DNA of 5,832 nt, from the NCBI GenBank assembly GCA_017386805.1, contig JAFOGM010000268.1:1-5832 (forward strand), given 5' to 3'. Positions 1 to 5,561 of this stretch are shown here, one piece after another. Each line of letters opens with the position of its first letter. The stretch's first letter is position 1. This DNA comes from Bacillota bacterium. GTDB lineage: Bacteria > Bacillota > Clostridia > Peptostreptococcales > Anaerovoracaceae. The translations under genes were made by a program, and so were the position numbers. The notes below the pieces were generated by a model. That model was given only the letters and a program-made list of their open reading frames with translations. It made no database searches and was not told the origin of the DNA.

Positions 1-165
1 CTGGTGGAAGCTGTACCAATCCCCAGCCTCCTTCACTTCCCAGTGGATGTGAAGCCCCACCACGCCCATGAGACGGGTATCGGTGATTTCTGCGGAAACG
101 AAACGGCGCTGTTCAAAGCCGCTCTCATTTCCTCCTTTGATCAATGTAAAACGATTGTGTTCCAA
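1..165 (-). CDS. Hypothetical protein, N-terminal 55 codons, cut by left edge
   Basis: An open frame runs from 165 to the left edge without a stop; the rest of the gene is outside the window. The chosen start is TTG at 165-163, because AAGGAGG lies 5 bases upstream (about 171-177) and the frame is closed by TAG at 180-178, leaving no other start near it. The peptide starts MEHNRFTLIKGGNESGFEQR and ends VKEAGDWYSFHQ. It is soluble-looking, without signal peptide or membrane segment, and rich in aromatic, charged and glycine residues. I do not recognise the family, and no function is proposed. It lies 64 bp downstream of the MATE gene with no clear terminator or promoter between, so co-transcription with the pump is plausible. 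A second SD-ATG pair at 128-126 in another frame closes after about 30 codons and is taken as a decoy. Confidence 0.6.
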   Translation of the reverse strand, partial: MEHNRFTLIKGGNESGFEQRRFVSAEITDTRLMGVVGLHIHWEVKEAGDWYSFHQ

Positions 166-229
166 AGGAACCTCCTTCTAACGAATTGGTTTCGCATACC
201 TCTCACCAGTATGCACCGCTGCGGAAAAC

Positions 230-1597
230 TTATACAGTGGTCAGCTGCTCCATGGCCGTTTTGAACTGACGTCGGAACAGCGTGGTTGTCATGGTGACTG
301 CCGCCACGTCGGCAATGGGCTCCGCCAGCCACACCGCAAAGGTCTTGGCCTCTGCCGGGAAGAAGGGCGGAAGAATGAAAATCAGCGGTACGAGAACGAT
401 GATCTTCCGGAAGATGGCCAGAAAGGCCGACGTCTTGGCGTTGCCCAGGGCAACGAAGGTCTGCTGGCAGGCAATCTGCGCCCCGAAGATCACAGTACCG
501 CCCATGTATACCCGCAGCGCCCAGCCAACCACGTCGATGATGGCTTCGCTGTCGGTGAACACACCGCCGATGGCCCGGGGAATGCACATGCATACGACCC
601 AGGCAGCTGCCGAATAGACCAGGCAGCAGGTCAGCAGGAATCGGAACGCCTCCCGGACGCGATCCGCTTTTCGTGCGCCGTAGTTGTAACTCATAATAGG
701 CTGCGCCCCCTGGGTCAGTCCCTGCAGGGGCATCATCACCATCTGCATGGCCGAAGACAGGACGGTCATAGCGCCCACGGCCACGTCACCGCCGTACTTC
801 AGCAGCGAATTGTTGAAGCAGAGCATGATCAGGCTTTCCGTGGACTGCATGATAAAGGGTGCAAAGCCCAACGCCACACAGGGCATCAATACCTTGGGAT
901 CGATGCGCAGATGTTTTCTCCGGATCTTCAGAATGGTTTTCTTTCCGGTGAGGAACCGCAGTACCCACAGGGCCGAGATCCCCTGAGAAATGATGGTCGC
1001 CAGCGCAGCGCCAGCCACGCCCATGTCAAGGCCGAAGATAAAGATCGGGTCTAAAATGATGTTGCAGATGGCCCCGATCAGCACCGTCCTCATGGAAATG
1101 TTGGTGAAGCCCTGGGTGGTAATGAAGGTATTGAGCCCCAGAGAGATCTGAACGAAAGCCGTACCGAACAAATAAATGCTGAAATAGGAATCCGCAAAGG
1201 GATAAGTCACATCGCTGGCTCCGAAGAGATATAACAGCGGCTCTCTCCAGAAGAGAAAGATCACAAATAATGTGGCCGAGATCAGAAGCAGAGCCGATGT
1301 GGCGTTCCCCAGGATCTTCTCCGCGCTGTCCCTGTCGCCGCGGCCCATGGAGATTGCCGCACGGGCAGCCCCGCCGGCGCTGATCAGTACCGATGTGGCC
1401 GAAATCAGCATCAACAGAGGGAAACAAACCCCCAGCGAGGTCAGGGCCGTTCCACCCACCCCTTCGATGTGGCCGATGTAAACGCGGTCAACGATATTAT
1501 ACAATGCATTGATCAGCTGGGCCGTGATGGTGGGAATGGATAATTGGATCAATAATTTTTTAATGGGCATAGAGCCCATACGTTCATCATGTGTCAA
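230..1597 (-). CDS. MATE-family multidrug/metabolite efflux transporter
   Basis: A 455-residue integral membrane protein, normal length for MATE (multi-antimicrobial extrusion) carriers, which export cationic drugs or metabolites in exchange for Na+ or H+. About twelve hydrophobic segments fall in two halves. Family features seen are an N-terminal IPTITAQLINALYNIVDRVYIG-like stretch around residues 21-42 (Asp37 in the first helix), the small-residue loop SAGGAARAAISMGRG at 73-87, FITTQGFTNISM at 158-169, NIILDPIFIFGLDMGVAGAA near 179-198, and QGLTQGAQPIMSYNYGA at 292-308 opening the second half. The pattern resembles the MepA/NorM-like Firmicute branch; the substrate cannot be read from sequence. 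The start is TTG at 1597-1595: GAGGTG lies 6 bases upstream, whereas the in-frame ATG at 1579 has no SD. It has its own promoter with an embedded dyad, which suggests repressor control. The stop is TAA. Confidence 0.93.
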   Translation of the reverse strand: MTHDERMGSMPIKKLLIQLSIPTITAQLINALYNIVDRVYIGHIEGVGGTALTSLGVCFPLLMLISATSVLISAGGAARAAISMGRGDRDSAEKILGNATSALLLISATLFVIFLFWREPLLYLFGASDVTYPFADSYFSIYLFGTAFVQISLGLNTFITTQGFTNISMRTVLIGAICNIILDPIFIFGLDMGVAGAALATIISQGISALWVLRFLTGKKTILKIRRKHLRIDPKVLMPCVALGFAPFIMQSTESLIMLCFNNSLLKYGGDVAVGAMTVLSSAMQMVMMPLQGLTQGAQPIMSYNYGARKADRVREAFRFLLTCCLVYSAAAWVVCMCIPRAIGGVFTDSEAIIDVVGWALRVYMGGTVIFGAQIACQQTFVALGNAKTSAFLAIFRKIIVLVPLIFILPPFFPAEAKTFAVWLAEPIADVAAVTMTTTLFRRQFKTAMEQLTTV

Positions 1598-1617
1598 TCT
1601 GTCACCTCAAATGTAAA

Positions 1618-1645
1618 GTCGGGATACATTATATCATATCCCGAC
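1618..1645 (-). promoter_or_regulatory. Perfect 9+9 bp dyad (candidate operator) over the MATE promoter
   Basis: Arms GTCGGGATA (1618-1626) and TATCCCGAC (1637-1645) are exact reverse complements around a 10 bp centre that contains the -10 box of the MATE promoter. The expected transcription start (about 1621) lies within the left arm, so the whole dyad cannot form one hairpin in the mRNA. It is better read as a DNA site for a dimeric regulator (TetR or MarR type would be typical for an efflux pump). The regulator itself is not in the window. Confidence 0.6.
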
Positions 1646-1656
1646 ATATTTCGAAA
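1628..1656 (-). promoter_or_regulatory. Extended -10 promoter of the MATE gene
   Basis: On the minus strand TATAAT sits at 1633-1628 and is preceded by TGA, giving the TGnTATAAT extended -10 form. Seventeen bases upstream the -35 region reads TTTCGA (1656-1651), a poor match that an extended -10 can tolerate; it is half of the palindrome TTTCGAAA (1649-1656). The predicted start near 1621 gives a leader of about 24 bases ending in the GAGGTG ribosome site. Confidence 0.7.
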
Positions 1657-1727
1657 CCCACAAGCGTCGGCTTTTGCTAAGCTCTGACTTCGCTTCGCTC
1701 GTCACTCGCAGGGTTAGGTCATTACCG

Positions 1728-1755
1728 AAAAGGGCTGTGCAAAATGCACAGCCCT
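1728..1755 (-). terminator. Rho-independent terminator after hbd
   Basis: A perfect 11 bp stem (arms 1731-1741 and 1745-1755, sequence AGGGCTGTGCA) with a 3-base loop lies 38 bases past the hbd stop. On the minus strand the stem is followed by a short T run (TTT, four counting the last paired base) and then CGG. The strong stem supports termination; the T tract is short. There is no T run on the plus strand, so it serves hbd and separates it from the MATE promoter. Confidence 0.75.
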
Positions 1756-1793
1756 CGCGATTGTTATGTATTGATTTGTAATCTTGATGAAAC

Positions 1794-2642
1794 TTACTTG
1801 GTGTAATCGAAGAAGCCTACGCCAGACTTTCTACCCAGCTTACCAGCTCTTACCATCTTCTTCAGCAGAACGTGAGCTCTGTACTTGGGATCGCCGTATT
1901 CCTTATACAGTACATCCATGATAGCCAGAACAACGTCCAGACCGATCAGGTCGCCCAGAGCCAGAGGACCCATGGGGTGGTTCGCACCTAACTTCATAGC
2001 GGTGTCGATGTCTTCTGCAGTAGCAACACCGTCAGCCAGGATACCGATTGCTTCGTTGATCATGGGGATCAGGATTCTGTTAACAACGAAACCAGGAGCT
2101 TCTTCTACTTCTACCGGAGTCTTACCCAGAGCTACGGACAGTTCAACGATCTTAGCCTTGGTTTCTTCGGAAGTAGCCAGACCCTTGATGATTTCAACCA
2201 GCTTCATCATGGGAACGGGGTTGAAGAAGTGCATACCGATAACCTTGTCAGGTCTGTTGGTAGCGCTTGCGATTTCAGTGATGGACAGGGAAGAAGTGTT
2301 GGTAGCCAGGATGGTGTCGGGACCGCACAGAGCGTCCAGTTCCGCGAACAGAGCCTTCTTAGCTTCCATATCTTCAGTAGCAGCTTCGATGATCAGGTCA
2401 GCATCCTTTACGATTTCGATTTCGGTGGAACCGTGGATTCTAGCCATAACTTCAGCCTTAGTTTCTTCGGTGATCTTTTCCTTAGCAACCATCTTGGACA
2501 GGTTCTTTTCAACGGTAGCGATACCCTTATCGATGGAGCTCTGTCTTCTTGCTCTCAGAACTACTTCGTAACCGTTCATAGCGCAAACCTGGATAATACC
2601 AGCGCCCATAGTACCTGTTCCTAATACACCAATCTTTTTCAT
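1794..2642 (-). CDS. hbd: 3-hydroxybutyryl-CoA dehydrogenase
   Basis: Soluble 282-residue enzyme reducing acetoacetyl-CoA to 3-hydroxybutyryl-CoA in clostridial butyrate/butanol-type pathways; the length equals that of the clostridial Hbd family. An N-terminal Rossmann domain shows GTGTMG at residues 8-13. The catalytic residues known for the family are present: Ser117 in NTSS, His138 in MHFFNP, Glu150 in KLVEII and Asn188 in FVVNRI. The C-terminal dimerisation domain carries KLGANHPMGPLALGDLIGLD (217-236) and ends GRKSGVGFFDYTK. At the end of the second beta strand (residues 30-36) the usual Asp that holds NAD ribose is replaced by RARRQSS, which suggests NADP(H) use. The ATG start has GGAGGT 8 bases upstream. 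All nine arginines are AGA, a strong bias not shared with the flanking membrane-protein genes and suggesting high expression. It has its own promoter and a Rex-like site upstream. Confidence 0.97.
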   Translation of the reverse strand: MKKIGVLGTGTMGAGIIQVCAMNGYEVVLRARRQSSIDKGIATVEKNLSKMVAKEKITEETKAEVMARIHGSTEIEIVKDADLIIEAATEDMEAKKALFAELDALCGPDTILATNTSSLSITEIASATNRPDKVIGMHFFNPVPMMKLVEIIKGLATSEETKAKIVELSVALGKTPVEVEEAPGFVVNRILIPMINEAIGILADGVATAEDIDTAMKLGANHPMGPLALGDLIGLDVVLAIMDVLYKEYGDPKYRAHVLLKKMVRAGKLGRKSGVGFFDYTK

Positions 2643-2695
2643 GATACATACCTCCGTGGTAATTTAATTTCATTCACGATCCAGCCGAAACCGAA

Positions 2696-2713
2696 TCGTT
2701 ACATTTTTAACAA
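2696..2713 (-). promoter_or_regulatory. Rex-like redox repressor operator upstream of hbd
   Basis: The minus strand reads TTGTTAAAAATGTAACGA, matching the established Rex consensus TTGTTAAnnnnTTAACAA at 12 of 14 fixed positions: a perfect left half, and a right half with mismatches at positions 1 and 6. It lies just downstream of the predicted hbd transcription start, a suitable place for repression. Rex is the NADH/NAD+-sensing repressor known to control crt/bcd/hbd fermentation genes in clostridia. The site is inferred from sequence only; no rex gene is in the window. Confidence 0.6.
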
Positions 2714-2725
2714 TATGTACATATT
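2712..2725. repeat. 14 bp perfect palindrome at the hbd transcription start
   Basis: AATATGTACATATT is fully self-complementary. It spans the predicted hbd start (about 2720), touches the -10 box and overlaps the end of the Rex-like site by two bases. It could be a second regulator site or simply AT-rich promoter DNA. Confidence 0.45.
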
Positions 2726-2726
2726 A

Positions 2727-2755
2727 ACTATACTACTATGCCGTTAAAAATGCAA
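2727..2755 (-). promoter_or_regulatory. Promoter of hbd
   Basis: On the minus strand a -35 candidate TTGCAT (2755-2750) is separated by exactly 17 bases from TATAGT (2732-2727), a 5/6 match to the -10 consensus. The predicted start near 2720 leaves a leader of about 78 bases before the hbd ATG. The surrounding 150 bp is much more AT-rich than the genes, as expected for a promoter. It implies hbd can be transcribed apart from crt. Confidence 0.6.
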
Positions 2756-2768
2756 TAGGATAAATTAA

Positions 2769-2796
2769 AGTCAAGAAAACTTTCTGTTTTTTGACT
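2769..2796 (-). terminator. Possible weak terminator overlapping the crt stop codon
   Basis: Arms 2769-2780 and 2786-2796 pair over 11 bp with a single bulged base and a 5-base loop. On the minus strand the hairpin begins within the crt stop codon TAG and is followed by TTAATTT, a T-rich but broken tract. The stem is mostly A-T, so termination is probably leaky and some read-through from crt into hbd is likely. Confidence 0.35.
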
Positions 2797-3568
2797 ATCT
2801 TCCCTTAAATTCTGCCTTTCTCTTACCCAGGAATGCAGCCATACCTTCCTTCTGGTCTTCGGTAGCAAAGCACTTAGCGAACAGTTCGTTTTCGATCTTG
2901 ATGCCTTCTTCCATGGATACTTCGATACCTCTCTTGATGGCCTTAGTGGAATACTTCACAGCCAGAGGAGCGTTCTTTGCGATCTTGTTCGCCAGAGTCA
3001 TCGCTTCTTCCATCAGAGCTTCCGGTTCGCAAACCTTGGAAACCAGACCGATGTTCTTTGCTTCTTCTGCATTGATCATTTCGCCGGTCAGGATCAGTTC
3101 CATTGCCTTTGCCTTACCGCAGATGCGAGCCATTCTCTGAGTACCGCAGTAACCCGGGGTGATGCCCAGACCAACTTCCGGCTGGCCGAACTTTGCCTTA
3201 GCAGAAGCGTAACGGATATCGCAGCTCATTGCCAGTTCGCAGCCGCCGCCCAGGGCGAAGCCGTTGATTGCTGCGATGGAGGGCTTGTCCAGCATTTCGA
3301 TCTTGCGGAATACCTGGCTGCCCAGAACGCCGAAATCGTAACCTTCCTGTTCGGTCATGGTGCTCATCTGTGCGATGTCAGCGCCGGCAACGAACGCCTT
3401 ACCTTCGCCGGTGAAGATCAGAACCTGCACTTCATCGTCAGCAGCAGCCTGGTCAACAGCAGCGTCGATTGCCTTCAGAACGTCTGCGTTCAGCGCATTC
3501 ATGGCTTCCGGACGGTTGATCTTGATCACAGCAACTTTTTCAATCTTTTCGAATACTACTACACTCAT
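2795..3568 (-). CDS. crt: Crotonase (3-hydroxybutyryl-CoA dehydratase, enoyl-CoA hydratase family)
   Basis: Soluble 257-residue enoyl-CoA hydratase/isomerase-fold enzyme that interconverts 3-hydroxybutyryl-CoA and crotonyl-CoA, the step next to Hbd. Numbered from the chosen start, the oxyanion-hole segment AGADI is at 61-65 and the second one, NGFALGGGCEL, at 102-112. The two catalytic glutamates expected for hydratases are present as Glu111 and Glu131 (FGQPEVGLG), spaced 20 apart as in the family. The C-terminal helix ends FLGKRKAEFKGR. The start is ATG at 3568-3566, with GGAGGT 8 bases upstream, the same geometry as hbd. A longer frame begins at ATG 3583, but it has no SD and its first codons contain the SD of the shorter form. 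Other short-chain enoyl-CoA hydratase roles are possible, but adjacency to hbd favours crotonase. Butyryl-CoA dehydrogenase and etfBA are absent here. The stop is TAG. Confidence 0.93.
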   Translation of the reverse strand: MSVVVFEKIEKVAVIKINRPEAMNALNADVLKAIDAAVDQAAADDEVQVLIFTGEGKAFVAGADIAQMSTMTEQEGYDFGVLGSQVFRKIEMLDKPSIAAINGFALGGGCELAMSCDIRYASAKAKFGQPEVGLGITPGYCGTQRMARICGKAKAMELILTGEMINAEEAKNIGLVSKVCEPEALMEEAMTLANKIAKNAPLAVKYSTKAIKRGIEVSMEEGIKIENELFAKCFATEDQKEGMAAFLGKRKAEFKGR

Positions 3569-3605
3569 TTCATGTACCTCCATTTTGTTATTGGACTCTA
3601 GGTGT

Positions 3606-3611
3606 ATTCTA
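3606..3611 (-). promoter_or_regulatory. Possible -10 box for crt
   Basis: On the minus strand TAGAAT (5/6 match to TATAAT) lies in the short gap between the dehydratase gene and crt. The hexamer 17 bases upstream (AACGTT) is not a -35 match and there is no TGn extension, so this is weak. A promoter here is expected, because crt is functionally unrelated to the glycan genes upstream, but the sequence alone does not prove it. Confidence 0.25.
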
Positions 3612-3632
3612 AGCCCCGGTCATACCGGAACG

Positions 3633-5561
3633 TTAGTGCTTTTTTGCTTCCGGGCCGTAGTTGGGAACCAGTTCTCTCAGCCAGGCCTTAGCCTCTTCGT
3701 CGGTGCGGCCTAAAATGTCGCGGATGCTGTCCTGAAGACCGCAGTGGTCATCCAGCAGCTGACTCAGGGCCGGAGAGGGATCCACCGGATGGCCCACGAA
3801 GATCTTGTCGTGGGTGGTGGTCTTGATTCCTTCTTCATCCAGAAGCAGCTCTTCGTAGAGCTTTTCCCCCGGTCTCAGACCGGTGACTTTGATATCGATA
3901 TCTTCGTAGGGTTCGAAGCCGGACAGACGGATCAGCTTTTCCGCCAGATCCATGATCTTCACCGGGTTACCCATGTCTAAGATGAAGATTTCGCCGCCTT
4001 CCGCCATGGCTCCCGCCTGGATCACCAGCTGGACCGCTTCCGGAATGGTCATGAAGTAGCGGGTGATTTCCTCGTGGGTAACGGTCACAGGACCGCCGTG
4101 GGAGATCTGTTCGCGGAAGATGGGAATTACACTGCCGTTACTGCCCAGAACGTTACCGAAACGAACGGCTGCGTAGTTGGTACGGGAGTTGCGGCTCTTA
4201 TCCTGTAAGAGCATTTCTGCCACACGCTTGGTGGCACCCATAACGTTGGTGGGATTTACGGCCTTATCGGTCCTGATCAGTACGAACTTGGAAACCGCAT
4301 GTTCCTCTGCTAAATCCAGCAGATTCTTGGTCCCGTGGATGTTGTTGACGATGGCTTCGCGGGGGTTGGCTTCCATGAGAGGTACGTGCTTGTGAGCCGC
4401 AGCGTGGAAGACCACGTGGGGCTTGTACTTCCGGAAGACCTCTTCCATGCGGTCATGGTCACGGACGGAACCGATGACGATATCAAATTCCACATCGGGG
4501 AACTTGGCCTTGATTTCGTTGGCCAGTTCGAAGATGCTGTTTTCGTAAATATCCAGAGCCACCAGACGTCTGGGCTTAAAGCGCATGATCTGACGGCAGA
4601 GTTCGGAACCGATGGAACCGCCGGCTCCGGTGACCATAACGATACGGCCTTCCAGATAACCGGAGATCGCTCTCAGGTTCACCTTGACGGGATCGCGGCC
4701 CAGCAGGTCCTCGATGTCGATATCTCTCAGCTTCTTTACGGTCACCTTTTCGTTAATAAGGTCGATCAGACCGGGCAGGATCTGGACCTTGCACTTGGTC
4801 TTACTGCATTCTTCCGCGATTTCACGGATCTGCGCCTGAGAAGCGGAAGGAATGGCGATGATGATCTCGTCCACATCGTACTTCTTGGCGATGCGGCGGA
4901 TATCCTGACGGCCTCCGGCAATCTTCACGCCCAAGATGCGGCTTCCCTGCTTGGCTTTGTTGTCGTCGATGGCGACTACCACCTTCTTGCGGTTTTCCGG
5001 ATGGAGACGCATTTCCTTGATCATGGAGGCACCGGCATCTCCGGCGCCAACGATCATGACGCGGATCTTTTCATCGGTATCGCCCATGACGGTTTCCTTC
5101 ATGGTTTCCTTCATGGAACGGGCCTTACGGCCGGACACCACGTTGAAGCTTCCGGGATGTAACCGTTCACGCATCATTCGGTAAACCATACGCATACCGC
5201 CGATGAGGATGATGTCGATGATGACAACCATGGCGTTGACCCCGCGGGGCAGGTACTGCTGGGTGAACTGCAGGAAGGTAATGGACAGGGCATTGGCCAC
5301 GCCGGTGACGATTGCCACCTTCACCAGTTCTTCAGAGCCCGCGTACTTCCAGAGGCTGTTGTACAGCCCGCCGACCCAGTAGGTGACCATCTTCACCACC
5401 AGAAGCCCCAGAGCTGCGGAGATGAATACGTCTAAGTAGCTGACGAACTGATGGTTGGACACCACGAATTCGAATCGCATCAACAATGCCAGAATGTACG
5501 CAAAGACAATGGATATCATATCCCCGATCATCAATGTAACGATTTTAGATATCTTTTTCAC
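3633..5561 (-). CDS. Membrane-anchored nucleotide-sugar 4,6-dehydratase (CapD/PglF-type polysaccharide biosynthesis protein)
   Basis: A 642-residue protein of the long CapD/PglF/WbpM class, which converts UDP-N-acetylglucosamine (or a similar UDP-sugar) to a 4-keto-6-deoxy sugar for capsule, O-chain or protein glycans. Hydrophobic segments at about 8-28, 44-64, 82-98 and 108-126 form the membrane anchor. A first Rossmann-like domain follows at about 166-270 (VGAGDAG, 171-177). The catalytic short-chain dehydrogenase domain starts at about 306 with TGAGGSIGSE (311-320) and contains HAAAHKHVPLME (386-397). The active-site TDKAVNP is at 431-437 and Met441-x3-Lys445, the Met form of the YxxxK motif usual in this long class. 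RPGEKLYEELL (563-573) is also typical. Residue 430 is Arg where Ser is usual (STDK). The start is GTG at 5561, with AGAGG about 8 bases upstream inside the preceding gene; the two genes overlap by 17 bp, which suggests translational coupling. The exact sugar is not known. Confidence 0.92.
   Translation of the reverse strand: MKKISKIVTLMIGDMISIVFAYILALLMRFEFVVSNHQFVSYLDVFISAALGLLVVKMVTYWVGGLYNSLWKYAGSEELVKVAIVTGVANALSITFLQFTQQYLPRGVNAMVVIIDIILIGGMRMVYRMMRERLHPGSFNVVSGRKARSMKETMKETVMGDTDEKIRVMIVGAGDAGASMIKEMRLHPENRKKVVVAIDDNKAKQGSRILGVKIAGGRQDIRRIAKKYDVDEIIIAIPSASQAQIREIAEECSKTKCKVQILPGLIDLINEKVTVKKLRDIDIEDLLGRDPVKVNLRAISGYLEGRIVMVTGAGGSIGSELCRQIMRFKPRRLVALDIYENSIFELANEIKAKFPDVEFDIVIGSVRDHDRMEEVFRKYKPHVVFHAAAHKHVPLMEANPREAIVNNIHGTKNLLDLAEEHAVSKFVLIRTDKAVNPTNVMGATKRVAEMLLQDKSRNSRTNYAAVRFGNVLGSNGSVIPIFREQISHGGPVTVTHEEITRYFMTIPEAVQLVIQAGAMAEGGEIFILDMGNPVKIMDLAEKLIRLSGFEPYEDIDIKVTGLRPGEKLYEELLLDEEGIKTTTHDKIFVGHPVDPSPALSQLLDDHCGLQDSIRDILGRTDEEAKAWLRELVPNYGPEAKKH

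Noticed and set aside
194..214. Hairpin (GCATAC, 9-base loop, GTATGC) after the MATE stop
   Set aside because: Only 6 bp with a large loop and no T run on either strand; not a convincing terminator.
4..264. An 86-codon plus-strand open frame at the left edge
   Set aside because: It overlaps the end of the MATE gene and the minus-strand partial gene that has a strong SD; no domain is seen.
141..593. A 150-codon minus-strand frame inside the MATE gene
   Set aside because: Shifted frame of a clear MATE gene; His/Arg-rich translation without family features.
1885..2571. A 228-codon plus-strand open frame antisense to hbd
   Set aside because: Its serine- and isoleucine-rich translation mirrors the biased codons of hbd; no domain is recognisable.
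2786..2796. TTGACT on the minus strand (near 2774-2769) as a -35 box
   Set aside because: No acceptable -10 sequence lies 16-18 bases downstream; the TTGCAT/TATAGT pair further on is better.
3616..3628. Short hairpin CCGGT-CAT-ACCGG after the dehydratase stop
   Set aside because: Only 5 Watson-Crick pairs with a 3-base loop and no following T run; at most a weak or Rho-dependent end.
4335..5162. A 275-codon plus-strand open frame antisense to the dehydratase
   Set aside because: It lies wholly within a well-conserved gene on the other strand, shows no recognisable domain, and long antisense frames are common opposite GC-rich coding sequence.
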